Below, in pieces: positions 27,601-37,034 of a DNA stretch of 64,000 bases. Source of the stretch: CAWBCI01 sp963787195 (GTDB taxonomy: Bacteria; Bacteroidota; Bacteroidia; Bacteroidales; JAGOPY01); contig CAWBCI010000019.1 in NCBI GenBank assembly GCA_963787195.1, forward strand, positions 127,418 through 191,417, read 5' to 3'. Made by a program: the position numbers and the translations under genes. The notes under the pieces were generated by a model that was given only the letters and a program-made list of their open reading frames with translations, did no database searches and was not told the DNA's origin. The first letter of the stretch is position 1, and every line of letters begins with the position of its first letter.

Positions 27601-28522
27601 TGCCGCCTCCGATGGCATCATCATTCATAGTGATGAATAAGCCGGGGGAACCGGCGGGCGCAAAGGCCCCATCATTATCAACCGGGGGAACGCACATGAA
27701 ACCATCGATAGTTGTCGGTCTCCAGGCATTGTTGAATCCAACCATCTGGGCAGTTCCGCCGTTCAGCATCTGATCGCGCTGGAATACATAGATATCGTTA
27801 CCTGAAGAATTATTTGTTCCCATGTAATATCCATCGCGCCAAACTCCGAATTTCTCATAGTCAGGCATATCGTCCACATCAAAGGAATATTTATGCCAGC
27901 TACCGGTAGGGTCATTTGTGGCTGATACAGCAACCAGCATATAATCGTTGGAGCCGCTGATAGAAAACTCTACAGCCACCCAGCGGTCGGCTTGTTCGTC
28001 ATAAAGGACCAGGGGGTCCCCGTCATTATAATTGGAACCGGTTACTCCGCTGAACAGGAGGTTCATGGCAGTAGGTCCGGCAACAATTGCTCCGCTGCTC
28101 TTATTATATATGGTATAAACCGTATTAATGGTTTGCATATAGTAAGTAGGACCGGCAGTCCCATTGGCATCGGGTGGATAATATGGAGAAGTCTGACCGC
28201 TGAAATTAGCGATAGGGGCTTTTGCAGAAGGAGTTTTCCCCATCTGGGCCTGCCAGACAGGATCAGGACCTTTTGGCAGGGCCTGGTCGGCAAAAGGATA
28301 ATGACGTTTTTTCAACTCTTTATTCAGGGCTTTTTTTTCACCCTTTATCACCATTTGCTGGAATTCGGCATCTGTAAGTACGGGAAGGTCCCTCAAGGCC
28401 GGGCTCAATCCGTGATAAACGCCTGTCCGGACCACCGAAGGTGAAATCGGCTGGTCCTGTGCAAGGAGTTGGCCGGCTCCGGCTAAAACTCCCATCAATA
28501 CGAAAAGGAAAATTTTCTTCAT
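24683..28522 (-). CDS. Large T9SS-secreted PKD/GEVED domain surface protein
   Basis: 1279-aa extracellular protein. Order: signal peptide (MKKIFLFVLMGVLAGAGQLLAQ), a large N-terminal beta-rich region of about 500 residues resembling uncharacterised secreted propeller-like domains. Then come two PKD domains (PTTVCPGGTVNFTDLSTGSPTSWSW-type repeats), a GEVED domain ending GEVEDYTVSF, a third PKD, an Fn3-like module (PDASGYILYFGTNN) and a jelly-roll-like module. A C-terminal T9SS type A sorting domain (VRIYPNPVKN ... GVYMVYI ... KKFIKQ) ends the protein. It is probably surface-attached and adhesive or polymer-binding; no catalytic motif identified. An upstream in-frame ATG (28585) would add 21 residues before the signal peptide, so 28522 is preferred. 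Confidence 0.88.
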   Translation of the reverse strand: MKKIFLFVLMGVLAGAGQLLAQDQPISPSVVRTGVYHGLSPALRDLPVLTDAEFQQMVIKGEKKALNKELKKRHYPFADQALPKGPDPVWQAQMGKTPSAKAPIANFSGQTSPYYPPDANGTAGPTYYMQTINTVYTIYNKSSGAIVAGPTAMNLLFSGVTGSNYNDGDPLVLYDEQADRWVAVEFSISGSNDYMLVAVSATNDPTGSWHKYSFDVDDMPDYEKFGVWRDGYYMGTNNSSGNDIYVFQRDQMLNGGTAQMVGFNNAWRPTTIDGFMCVPPVDNDGAFAPAGSPGLFITMNDDAIGGGSDQLWIYELAVNWTSPSSSSFTRVQQLNVPAFDSNFGNNWDNIKQPGTTRELDAIPMVIMNRPQYRNFGSYQTLVCCHTVDVDGTDHAGVRWYELRRTTGTWTLRQSGTYAPDGNSRWMGSIAMNGNGQLGLGYSISSTSVYPGIRYCGQSSSANAAASGVLDIAEEVIQNGSSSQTSYNRWGDYSNICVDPTNDNTFWFTSEYGGSRQTKIASFEFTPPALAANFAGTPTTVCPGGTVNFTDLSTGSPTSWSWTFTGGTPSTSTAQNPVITYNTPGVYNVSLTVSNGSSNDTKTLTNYITVSTITANFMGSPTNVTIGNAVTFSDLTSCNPTSWTWSFPGGTPSTSTAQNPVITYNTAGTYNVTLTAGNASGSDVETKTAYITVSEVQISYCNSQGNNYSYEWIGRVAFGSFLNVSGASGYTDFTSQTVNMTAGSNISLTLTPQFSGSTYTEYWRVWIDYNKDGDFLDAGEQVFAPAGSNSALSGNFTVQSGVSGTTRMRVTMKYASAPTSCETFSYGEVEDYTVSFGQPLPPVANFSASPTTVAEGNSVQFTDLSTNSPTSWSWSFSGGTPSTSSSQNPGVTYNTAGTYNVSLTASNATGSDIETKTGYITVVAVPSCANVVAPSNGATGVLITSNLVWSSVPDASGYILYFGTNNPPTNIVNGTNLGNVTSYNPAGDLNYSTVYYWKVVPYNANGQAVGCAVSSFTTEVSTSTSVELSYTDFESGWGIWTDGGGDCSLYYRGTYAYSGTYSADIQDNSGVASSFYMTNGVDVATPGFVQIDVEFIFIAVSMETGEDFWVQYYNGSTWQTVAAYASGSSFSNNIFYSAKVSIMESNYTFPTNMKIRFMCDASNNTDDVYIDNIRITASTQPMLGPNYLISLSDEKVISQYGTDVQDVRIYPNPVKNVLNISMDQDEDAEMYIYNIKGQQILHRILQANPAEIDMSPFENGVYMVYIITVEEVYTKKFIKQ

Positions 28523-28829
28523 AATTTTTAATTTTTGGTTAAATATTGATTTATTTTCTGGAAGTGATTTTTGCAATAGATACATGATTGCTCCTCAGAG
28601 AATCATATAATATCCTGAAAATTAATAAAGACTTATCCTGAATTTAAAAGGTGAAAAATAATATGACCCGGCAAGTGGTCATTAAATGGTAGTTCGATGA
28701 ATAAAATTATTCAATTTATCTCTAAAAAACAAGAATTATTTTTAAAATGTTATTGGGTACCGGGTATTGGGAAAAGTGGAAAGGTGATATGGTGGAAATG
28801 ATTTTGATCACTGCACCGCCAATTACAAA
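28523..28829. other. AT-rich upstream region of the PKD protein gene
   Basis: No ORF, RNA gene or clean -7 box recognised. It leads into the composite repeat that starts near 28830. Confidence 0.3.
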
Positions 28830-28972
28830 CGGATCCCGACATTCGTCGGAATGACGTTGAATATTGCATAAAAGAAAAGCGGCGCGGCACACATTATAAA
28901 TCTTCACGGGGTGCCGCGCCGCTTTTTTTGACTCCACAATAGACGTCATCCCCGCGCATGCCGGGATCTGAC
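28830..28972. repeat. Composite repeat: GC-rich hairpin copy 2 with flanking inverted repeats
   Basis: 28830-28857 is a GGATCCCGACATTCGTCGG inverted repeat running into AATGACG. 28875-28926 is a perfect 16-bp stem (AAAAGCGGCGCGGCAC and its complement, 20-base loop) with a T-run. 28945-28972 is a second inverted repeat (GTCATCCCCG ... CCGGGATCTGAC). The hairpin arms match copy 1 at 23368-23416, and the same type of GATCCCGG element flanks both copies. Confidence 0.65.
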
Positions 28973-29061
28973 GGCGGAATGTAGATGGATATTTTAGTTA
29001 GATGAAAGTGAAGGTGACTACAACCATTTAATACTACTGCTGACTGACCACTGACGACAGT

Positions 29062-31508
29062 CTACTCCGCCCTTATAGCATCCACAGGGTTCAATCGGGC
29101 GGAGCGGAATGCCTGCAATGATACTATTGAAAGAGCTAGCAAAAATGAAATGAGGCCTGAAAGCACAAAAATCCACCATTTCAAATCCGTATGTAAGACA
29201 AAGCTGTCGAGCCAACGATCGAGGAAATACCATGCCGGGACCCAGGCTATGAGATTGGCAAGAATAATAAGAATTACAAATTCTCTGGAGATCAGCCTCA
29301 CGATTTCAGTTTCAGAAGCTCCCAGGACTTTTCTAATGCCTATTTCCTTGGTACGCTGGGCAGTAATAAAAGAGGCCAGACCGAAGAGACCAAGGCAGGC
29401 AATTAGTATGGCAAGTATGGTAAAATAGGATATGATAGAAGCCATATTGTTCTCGCTCATGTATAAATTATCATAAAAACTATCCAGAAAAAAGAAATCA
29501 AAAGGAGTCTCAGGAAAAACTTTCTGCCAGTTTGCTTCTATCTTTTGAATAGTTAGCAGGGATATCCCGGCTGTTCACCCTTATGCTCAGAAAACGGTTG
29601 AAAGCAGGAAAAACATGTATCATAAGAGGTTCAACTTCCTTATGTAATGATTCATAATGAAAATCTTTCACTATCCCGATAATATGGCCTTTTTTCGGCT
29701 CCTGCAAACCGTAGTTATATTCGATTCTCTTCCCAACAGGGTCTTCCAGCCCAAAATACTTCACGGCGGCTTCATTCAGGAGAAAAGCATTTTCGGCATC
29801 ATTCGGATAATCTTTGGAGAAAGGCCCTCCCCTGGGCTATTTCCAGTCCAAAGGTCGGGACCACATCAATATCACCTGAGAGCACCCGGATATTCCGGTA
29901 GCCATCTCCTTCTTCGGCTTGTTCAATATTTTCATCTTCGAGATCCGGAAGCTTGATTGCCAGGACATGGATACGTGTACCGGGAATTGATGAAGAACCA
30001 CAAACGCTCAGGATTTCAGGGTCTCCCAGAAAATTATTTTTAAAGATCTCTGTTTTGGAACTACTGCCACCGGCAAGTGGCAGGACGATGACCTGATCCT
30101 TTTTAAATCCAGGATTTTTATTACTTATAAAACGAAGTTGTTTATAAACAGTTAAGGCCCCTATAATTAGCAAAACAGAGATGGCAAATTGAAATATTAC
30201 CAGCGACCTGCGGAGGTTCAATGTGGACCTACCCTTTCCTGCAGTCCCTGAATTGGCATAAAGAACTTTCAAAGGATTGAAAGCTGAAAGGTACATGGCC
30301 GGATAGGCCCCCGAAAACAAGCTCACAACTATCCATATCATAAACAACAAGCCAAGGAGCGGAAGATTATCCTGGATGTCCAGTTTCAGGGTTTTACCTG
30401 CCAGAATATTGAAATAGGGTAGCATAAAATACACAAGAATAAGGGCAATCAGCAGTGCCATCAGGGTCATCAGAAAGGATTCGGCCATGAATTGAAAAAA
30501 GATCCCATTCCGGTTTGCCCCTATAACCTTTTTAATCCCTATTTCCTTAGCTCTGGAAGCCGACCTGGCTGTAGCCAGGTTCATGTAATTGATACAGGCA
30601 ATAATCAGAACAAACAAAGCTACTATGGAAAATATATAAATGTACTGGCTATCGCTATTGGCTTCCATTTCCTTTTCCGCGTGGCCGTTGAGGTGAATAG
30701 ATGTGATAGGATTAAATATCAGTGAGGCAGAATAGCCTTCAGGAATATCAATACTGTCGCCCGTAACCGAATAGCCAAGGATTTTCCAAATGTCTTCTGA
30801 TACTTTCTTCTTTAATGGCTCAAGAGCAGGTCCATCGTTTAACCTGATATATGAATAGAATGTTGAAGGGCCGGGTTGGTCCAGGGTTTTCCATCTCGCC
30901 CTCAAATCATCCAGTGAAATGATCATATTGAATCTCATATGCGAATTCTCAGGCACATCTTTTATTACTCCACTCACCTGATAAGATCGTCCTTCAGCTT
31001 TGATTATTTTACCCAGGGGATCCTCATCCCCGAAATATTTGCGCGCGGTAGATTCGGTCAGGATTATTTTTCCGGGCCCTTTCAATGCCAAATCTTTATT
31101 TCCTGAAATCATTTCAAAAGAAAAAACATCAAAGAAACCTGAATCGGCGTAAAGTAATCCCTCCTCCCTGAATATCTTGTCATTATAACGCAAAACAAAA
31201 GTGGATGCAGTTTTATGGAATTTGACCCCGGCTTTTATCTCAGGATATAATGAAAGCATGGCTGGAATCAGATTTCCCTCTGATGCTGCCCAATGGGAAT
31301 CTTCCCCGTTCCCGATATAATGCGGCTCCAGCCGGTAAATATTCCCCGCATCCGCATGAAAACGGTCATAACTAAGCTCATCCTGGACAAAAAGGAAAAT
31401 AATAATACAGGTTGCAAGACCAATTCCTAAACCAAACACATTAGTCAGTGAGTATGCTTTATGCTTGATAAAAAATCTGAAAGTTGTGAAAAGGATATTC
31501 CGGATCAT
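29062..31508 (-). CDS. FtsX/MacB-type ABC transporter permease (two frameshifts)
   Basis: Inner-membrane permease of the MacB_PCD-FtsX type widespread in Bacteroidetes, about 815 aa when joined. N-terminal TM (AYSLTNVFGLGIGLATCIIIFLF), periplasmic core domain, three TMs (ALFVLIIACINYMNLATARSA-like, FMAESFLMTLMALLIALIL, LFMIWIVVSLFSGAYPAMYLS), a second periplasmic region, and a C-terminal FtsX block (YFTILAILIACLGLFGLASF, RTKEIGIRKVLGAS, NPVDAIRAE). Removing one base at 29820-29822 restores GRAFSKDYPNDAENAFLLNEAAVKYFG-type sequence, and one at 29553-29554 restores IQKIEANWQKVFPETPFDFF. It is probably one functional gene. No ATPase gene is adjacent. The ATG at 31508 follows an in-frame TTG. Confidence 0.8.
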
Positions 31509-31550
31509 ATTCAAAGATTAAATGAACTTACATTCCGGTGCAGATTGCAT

Positions 31551-31558
31551 CAAATATA
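31551..31558 (-). promoter_or_regulatory. -7 promoter box for the ABC permease
   Basis: The minus strand reads TATATTTG (TAnnTTTG), 42 bases before the ATG at 31508. Confidence 0.45.
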
Positions 31559-31642
31559 AGCTATTCTATTTGATATTCCGGAGATCACTGAACAAATTTC
31601 CTGGCTAAATCTACAAGTTGACAAATCAGGGTCATCGATGGT

Positions 31643-32677
31643 TCAATCATTCACGATTAGCTTGCGGCTGGCACATTGCTTGCTGCTTTGAAAAGTTGCA
31701 AGGTATATACCACTGGGTAGGTTCAGACTGATATTTAGCTCTTTGCTATTTACTTCTATAGATTTAATAGACTGACCCATCAAATTTGTAATCATCAGTT
31801 TCCCTGATATGCTTTGTCCTGATTTGAGATGAAGCTGATGCCTGCTATACCATAAATTCAGATATAGAGCCTGCATATCAGGCAGTCCATCAGGATTCCC
31901 CCAGATCTCTTCCACCCATTCGGGATGATCAATGAAGGGATTACGATTTTGCTGAATATTATAAATAGCATTATTCCGGTCAATCTCTTTCTGGCTAACA
32001 GGGTCCTGGATGTCCCACTGAACAAGCAAATTGGCCGACCAGTCAGCCAGGTCATTTCCGGTCAACATGGGACTGCTCCATCCCGAAACCAGGTCCATAT
32101 AGCAAGTCATCATATAAAAATAAGTTCTTGCAAAATCCCCTTTGTACTCATCAATAGGTTCAAATACGGTTGAGGTATATCCTGGAAATGAGCAATTTCC
32201 AAGTTTACTGCCATTGGTGGAGGTCCAGCTTGCATTTCCGACGTCACCATAAGGATAATTTCCCCTTTTCCCATTCACATAACCATCGGTGGGATAGATA
32301 TGGAAGAGGTCGGTAATCATTGGAGAGGCATCATTGAACCAGCTTTTGGGAAAGGAATGTTCACGGTTATAACAATCCCCTTCAGAGGAATAATTACCAC
32401 ATTGGTCACTTACAAAAGTAAATGTATAGGCAGGGGTTCCCCCGGGAATATCTGAATACATATCCCAGACAGTTCCGTCAGCTTTTTTATCAGTCGACTG
32501 GAAAGAGATCCATATAGAGGCATAGGTTTGCTCATTATGGTTGCTGATAATGTTATGGAGTGCTGATCGAAGGGCCTGACCACTAAGGCCGTCAGCATCA
32601 TCATAGTAACCAGTGGGAATCTGCGCCAGACTTAATTCTGCGATTAAGAGTGTAATGAGTAGAATGTAAAGTTTCAC
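31643..32677 (-). CDS. Secreted endonuclease I (EndA/NucM family) with T9SS sorting domain
   Basis: Extracellular His-Me finger nuclease. Signal peptide MKLYILLITLLIAELSLAQ, then the endonuclease I domain with DCYNREHSFPKSWF (catalytic His and neighbouring Arg/Glu), DLFHIYPTDGYVNGKRGNYPYG, and the metal-binding NRNPFIDHPEWV near 245. The last about 70 residues are a T9SS type A sorting domain (SGKLMITNLMGQ ... PSGIYLATF ... RKLIVND). A plausible role is to degrade environmental DNA for phosphate or nucleosides. The start codon is GTG; no ATG gives a complete signal peptide. Confidence 0.88.
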   Translation of the reverse strand: MKLYILLITLLIAELSLAQIPTGYYDDADGLSGQALRSALHNIISNHNEQTYASIWISFQSTDKKADGTVWDMYSDIPGGTPAYTFTFVSDQCGNYSSEGDCYNREHSFPKSWFNDASPMITDLFHIYPTDGYVNGKRGNYPYGDVGNASWTSTNGSKLGNCSFPGYTSTVFEPIDEYKGDFARTYFYMMTCYMDLVSGWSSPMLTGNDLADWSANLLVQWDIQDPVSQKEIDRNNAIYNIQQNRNPFIDHPEWVEEIWGNPDGLPDMQALYLNLWYSRHQLHLKSGQSISGKLMITNLMGQSIKSIEVNSKELNISLNLPSGIYLATFQSSKQCASRKLIVND

Positions 32678-32739
32678 TTAGTTTCGGGATAAAAATTAAT
32701 ACGATTTTTTATTTATAAAGATGATGATTAACTGCATAA

Positions 32740-34008
32740 TTACTCCCATTGTACAGGTTTTCGCCTCACCGGCATGGACATACATCTTGCGCCGCCTCCT
32801 CCCCTGGCAAGTTCGGCCCCTTCGATTGTTACCACATACTTGTGACGATTGTCAAGGTTCACCCTTCCGCTCATAACATCTACTGCATTGATAACTTCAT
32901 AGCCATTCTTATTGAGTTCTTCAATGGTGGCGGAATTACGTCCGTAACCCATCACTTTGCCTGGCCCCAAAGCCAGGAAATTGGCTCCGCTATGCCATTG
33001 TTCTCTTTCCTGTGTCCAGAGATCCTGGCTCCCTCCACAAAGTATGGGTTTCATATCCATTCCAAGTTTTGCGAGGGTTTCGAGAATATTTTTCTCTTCC
33101 TTTATACCGACTTTTTCATTATCAATGGTAATATGCAGCGTCTTAAAACGATTGGGCTGTAAAATCACCGGTTCATAAACCATGCATTCGTTGGTATTCA
33201 GAAAAGTGAAGACCATGTCCAGGTGAATAAAGGACTCACCCGTAGTAGGCAATTCCTGCACAATTATATGCTGAATGGATTTTTTTTCTTTTAGTTTTTC
33301 AATGATAACATCTACGCCATCCGGAGTGGTCCTGGAACCAATGCCTATGAGCAGGATATCGTCTCTGCCGATCAGTACATCCCCCCCTTCTATACTAGCA
33401 TTTTTACACTTTCCGGCCTTTGCCTTTATATTTATAGTATTGGTTTTGAATTCAGGATAATAGTTAAAAATTGCTCCCATGATCTGCGATTCTCTCTCCC
33501 TGACCTGGCTCGCCATCTTTGCAACCAAAACTTTATCATACATGGAAATGGAAGCATCTCGTGTGAAAAAGAAATTATGCAAAGGCCTGACGGCAAATCG
33601 TTGTGGGTTCAGAAACCTACTGAGACTGTCGCGACTAAGCGGAACACCTTCTATGAGTTTGTCCGCAAGATTCAGATTATCCAGTCCATAAAGGTAATCA
33701 GGCAGATGAGGATCTATACATCCATCCAACACTTTAGCGATAAGATCGGTTTTTGCTTCTTCATTTTCAAGGATGGCAAAAAGCAGATCCTTCACTTCGT
33801 ATACTTTTGAAACTCTCTTGAGGACTTCCCTGAATTGATAGTACTCCTCTCTGGCAACCGAAAGGTTCAGGATATCGCTGTATAGCGCCCTTTCAGCGTT
33901 TTCAGGCGTCATATTTTCAACTTCGCTACCAAGGCTATGAATTATAACACCTTCAAGTTCACCAATTTCTGAATTGACTTGTACTGAGAAATCTTCTTTA
34001 TTGGTCAT
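32740..34008 (-). CDS. arcA: Arginine deiminase
   Basis: Hydrolyses L-arginine to citrulline and ammonia. The guanidino-modifying enzyme motifs are complete: FTRDAS, EGGDVL, HLDMVFTFL, the conserved Arg/Asp around GSRTTPDGVD, and the C-terminal GGGGARCMSMP containing the nucleophilic Cys. 422 aa is typical. Neighbours are endonuclease I and an ABC-F ATPase; no ornithine carbamoyltransferase, carbamate kinase or antiporter gene is nearby. The complete ADI energy pathway is therefore not encoded here. Own -7 promoter box. Confidence 0.93.
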   Translation of the reverse strand: MTNKEDFSVQVNSEIGELEGVIIHSLGSEVENMTPENAERALYSDILNLSVAREEYYQFREVLKRVSKVYEVKDLLFAILENEEAKTDLIAKVLDGCIDPHLPDYLYGLDNLNLADKLIEGVPLSRDSLSRFLNPQRFAVRPLHNFFFTRDASISMYDKVLVAKMASQVRERESQIMGAIFNYYPEFKTNTINIKAKAGKCKNASIEGGDVLIGRDDILLIGIGSRTTPDGVDVIIEKLKEKKSIQHIIVQELPTTGESFIHLDMVFTFLNTNECMVYEPVILQPNRFKTLHITIDNEKVGIKEEKNILETLAKLGMDMKPILCGGSQDLWTQEREQWHSGANFLALGPGKVMGYGRNSATIEELNKNGYEVINAVDVMSGRVNLDNRHKYVVTIEGAELARGGGGARCMSMPVRRKPVQWE

Positions 34009-34034
34009 AAGATAATTGAGAGTTTTACAGCAGG

Positions 34035-34042
34035 CAAAGGTA
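34035..34042 (-). promoter_or_regulatory. -7 promoter box for arcA
   Basis: The minus strand reads TACCTTTG (TAnnTTTG), 26 bases before the arcA ATG. Confidence 0.5.
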
Positions 34043-34096
34043 AGGAAATTGTATTCAGGTAAAAGATAACTGATGTATTAGCTTAAGATTGCAAGC

Positions 34097-35992
34097 TTAT
34101 CTTTCAGCTCGTTCAGAAAGTTCCAGCCAGCGCTGGCTCTTTGCATCGATCAATTGCATCACTTCTCCAATTCTGACTGAAATTTTTTCCAGTTCCTGGT
34201 AATCGGTATCTGCAGAATTTAAGCTGGATTCAAGCAGAATCTTTTCCGCCTCCAGTTTTTCAATTTCTTTTTCCAGTAAATCATATTCCTTTTTTTCCCG
34301 GTAGCTAAGTTTAGCTTTTTCCTGAGGAACTTTATTGCCACTGAGCGGCTTTTGGTCATTGCTAACCTGTTTTCGCATCTTATCCTGACGGCTTTGTTCT
34401 TCCTGTGCGAGTCTGTATTCCGAATATGTTCCGGTAAAACCTTTTATTCTTCCATCGCCTTCAAAAATGAATAACTGGTCCGCCAGCCGGTCAAGGAAAA
34501 AACGGTCATGTGTTACGATAATCAGACAACCTCCGAAATTTTCAAGGAAATCTTCAAGTTTATTGAGTGTGAGAAGGTCCAGGTCGTTGGTGGGTTCGTC
34601 CAGGATAAGGAAATTCGGATTTTTGATCAGGACAGTCATCAGGTATAATCGCCTACGCTCTCCCCCGCTGAGTTTCGATACATAGGTATATTGCATGTCG
34701 GGGCTAAACATAAAATGATTCAGGAACTGGGAAGCCGACAAAGTTGATCCGTTCCCAAGTGTGATTGTTTCGGCAATATCTGTAATAACCTCAATAACTC
34801 TTTTACTTTCTTTTATCCGGATACCTTCCTGTGAATAATAGCCGAAGACTATGGTATCTCCGGCGCTGACCTTACCTGAATCAGGTTTTACATCCTGGGT
34901 AAGTATATTCAGGAAAGTGGTTTTTCCGACACCGTTGTCCCCTAAAATCCCTATTCTTTCCCCTTTCTTGAAAACATAATTAAAATCCTCCAATATCTTT
35001 ATATCTCCGTAACTTTTGCTGACCTTATCGAGTTCCAGAATCTTCCCTCCTATCCGGGTCATCTTGACTTCCAGCTTCAGTTCCGGTTCGCTTCTTTTCC
35101 CTGAAGCTTTTTCCTTCAGGTCATAAAAAGCATCAATACGGGCTTTTGATTTGGTGGTTCTGGCTTTGGGCATACGACGGATCCATTCCAGCTCCTTTTT
35201 CATGAGCCGGGAGGCTTTATGGATTTCGGTCTGAAATACTTCCTCACGGGCCGCTTTTTTCTCAACATAATAGGCATAATTACCATTATGATGATAAATT
35301 CTGCCTTCGTTCAACTCCAGAATATGATCACAAACCCGATCCAGGAAATATCGATCGTGGGTCACCATTAAAAGGGTGACACCCGCTTGCATAAGATGTT
35401 TTTCCAGCCACTCTACCATTTCTATATCGAGGTGGTTTGTTGGCTCATCCAGAATCAGGAAATCGGGTTCATCCATCAATACAAGAGCCAGGGCAAGCCG
35501 CTTTTTTTGACCACCTGAGAGGGTGTTCACTTTTTGGTCCAAGCCGGTAATGCGGAATCGGGTAAGCATTTCGGTAAGTCTTCTTTCAAAATCCCAGGCA
35601 TTATGCAAATCCATATCAGCTGAGGCCATTTCAAAAGCCTTATGATTTTCATCCGACCAGGTCTCAGTCTGATTTTTGAGGGCCAGTTCATATTTTCTAA
35701 CCACTTCCAACAATCGGGTATTGGCTATGCTCACATAATCCCGGATACTTCCCTCAAAATCCAGCACAGGGTCCTGTTCCAGATAAGTTTCCCGGATTCC
35801 ATCGCGAAGGGTGATTTTGCCATCATCAGCAAAATCTTTTCCATTAATGATGTTCAACAGAGTAGTTTTACCCGCACCATTAGCGGCAATCAAAGCAACC
35901 TTATCACCTTTGTCCAGGCCAAAACTGATTTCATTAAAAAGGATTTTTTCCCCGTAAGATTTGGAAAGATTTTCAACTGAAAGGTAATTCAT
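34097..35992 (-). CDS. ABC-F family ATPase (Uup-like)
   Basis: Soluble tandem-ABC ATPase of the ABC-F class, which act on ribosomes or, for Uup, also on DNA precision. First ABC: Walker A ANGAGKTT, signature LSGGQKKRLALA, Walker B FLILDEPTNHLD. Second ABC: GDNGVGKTT, LSGGERRRLYL, FLILDEPTNDLD. A long inter-domain linker (KARTTKSKARIDAFYDLK) and a C-terminal coiled coil of about 90 residues (KLSYREKKEYDLLEKEIEKLE) are the Uup hallmark. 631 aa. No membrane segments, so not a transporter. Monocistronic, with its own promoter box. Confidence 0.9.
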   Translation of the reverse strand: MNYLSVENLSKSYGEKILFNEISFGLDKGDKVALIAANGAGKTTLLNIINGKDFADDGKITLRDGIRETYLEQDPVLDFEGSIRDYVSIANTRLLEVVRKYELALKNQTETWSDENHKAFEMASADMDLHNAWDFERRLTEMLTRFRITGLDQKVNTLSGGQKKRLALALVLMDEPDFLILDEPTNHLDIEMVEWLEKHLMQAGVTLLMVTHDRYFLDRVCDHILELNEGRIYHHNGNYAYYVEKKAAREEVFQTEIHKASRLMKKELEWIRRMPKARTTKSKARIDAFYDLKEKASGKRSEPELKLEVKMTRIGGKILELDKVSKSYGDIKILEDFNYVFKKGERIGILGDNGVGKTTFLNILTQDVKPDSGKVSAGDTIVFGYYSQEGIRIKESKRVIEVITDIAETITLGNGSTLSASQFLNHFMFSPDMQYTYVSKLSGGERRRLYLMTVLIKNPNFLILDEPTNDLDLLTLNKLEDFLENFGGCLIIVTHDRFFLDRLADQLFIFEGDGRIKGFTGTYSEYRLAQEEQSRQDKMRKQVSNDQKPLSGNKVPQEKAKLSYREKKEYDLLEKEIEKLEAEKILLESSLNSADTDYQELEKISVRIGEVMQLIDAKSQRWLELSERAER

Positions 35993-36012
35993 GCCGAGAG
36001 TTAAATGAATGG

Positions 36013-36020
36013 CAAAAGTA
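36013..36020 (-). promoter_or_regulatory. -7 promoter box for the ABC-F gene
   Basis: The minus strand reads TACTTTTG (exact consensus), 20 bases before the ATG at 35992. Confidence 0.55.
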
Positions 36021-36308
36021 AGATAAAGCGGAATTCTTTTTTAGAAAAAAAACAAAATGAATTAACTTAAGATGTTGAATTCCTGAAATATTTATTAACT
36101 TTAAACACTAAATGAAAGCCGCTTAAATCGAAATTAATTTTTCTTCAGACCTGCTCAAATTTCAGCGGCTATCGTATCAGCACCTGGAACTTACTCCAAG
36201 CCAAGCTATTATAATTACTTCATGGATTGGAAATAAATTATTACAAAAGCAATTAAGCTTATGTAATATAATAGAATTTTTAAAAATGATTTTCAGACCA
36301 TACAAAAG
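36021..36308. other. AT-rich divergent spacer, no gene recognised
   Basis: Part of the 316-bp gap between ABC-F and the AraC-type regulator. It contains a short inverted pair (AGCCGCT ... AGCGGCT, about 46 bases apart) and no clear -7 box on the plus strand. No ORF or RNA gene recognised. Confidence 0.3.
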
Positions 36309-36869
36309 GTGAAGCTTTATATTAAATATATGGTAAGCAATCGGTGTAAATTACTGGTAAAAAACGAGTTGAATAAACTTGGTTTGAGTGTTGAACAATT
36401 GAATTTAGGCCAGGTTGATATCAAGGAACAACTAAGTTACCAGCAGCATCAACAATTAAAAACTGCATTGGCTAAATCCGGACTTGAACTAATAGATGAC
36501 AGAAAAACCATACTGGTTGAAATGATAAAAAATGTCATCATAGAGATGGTACATTATGCGGATAAGCTACCTAAAATTAATTATTCAGATTACATAAGTG
36601 AAAAGATTAACCATGATTACACTTATCTGTCAAACCTCTTTTCAGAAGTAAACGGAATTACCATTGAGCAGTTCATAATCGCCCATAAAATTGAACGGGT
36701 CAAAGAATTGTTGTTTTATGACGAGCTCAATATTTCTGAAATATCTTATAAATTAAATTACAGCAGCGTTGCACATTTATCCAGTCAGTTCAAAAAAGTC
36801 ACGGGCTTAACGCCTTCATTATACAGGAGGCTCAAAAATAAAAAGCGTAACCCTCTTGACGCAATTTAA
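36309..36869 (+). CDS. AraC-type helix-turn-helix regulator with HMA-like N-terminus
   Basis: 186-aa DNA-binding protein. Residues about 85-180 form the two-HTH AraC domain (YLSNLFSEVNGITIEQFIIAHKIERVKELL, then ISEISYKLNYSSVAHLSSQFKKVTGLTP). The N-terminal 70 residues start MKLYIKYMVSNRCKLLVKNEL and resemble the heavy-metal-associated-like fold of a Bacteroidetes regulator group, though only one of the two Cys of a CxxC site is present (SNRC). The start is GTG at 36309. It lies alone, 166 bp upstream of the CheB-CheR hybrid gene, and is a candidate regulator of that cluster. Confidence 0.8.
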   Translation: MKLYIKYMVSNRCKLLVKNELNKLGLSVEQLNLGQVDIKEQLSYQQHQQLKTALAKSGLELIDDRKTILVEMIKNVIIEMVHYADKLPKINYSDYISEKINHDYTYLSNLFSEVNGITIEQFIIAHKIERVKELLFYDELNISEISYKLNYSSVAHLSSQFKKVTGLTPSLYRRLKNKKRNPLDAI

Positions 36870-36924
36870 ACGATAGTTTTTGTTTTCTGATATACCAATA
36901 TACATCCTGAGTCATTAATTTCTT

Positions 36925-36932
36925 TAAATTTG
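36925..36932 (+). promoter_or_regulatory. -7 promoter box upstream of the CheB-CheR hybrid
   Basis: TAAATTTG (TAnnTTTG), about 103 bases before the GTG start at 37035. Confidence 0.4.
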
Positions 36933-37034
36933 TAAGTACCATAATCAGTTCCTCACAAAATATTCAGAGTTTTCCAGGCATAAATAAGGCCTTTAAAACT
37001 TCGAAAAGTCTGTTAAGAAATAAATCTTATAAAT

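Noticed and set aside
36021..36308. Possible small RNA in the ABC-F / AraC gap
   Set aside because: There is only a 7-bp inverted pair 46 bases apart, with no promoter-terminator pair on either strand.
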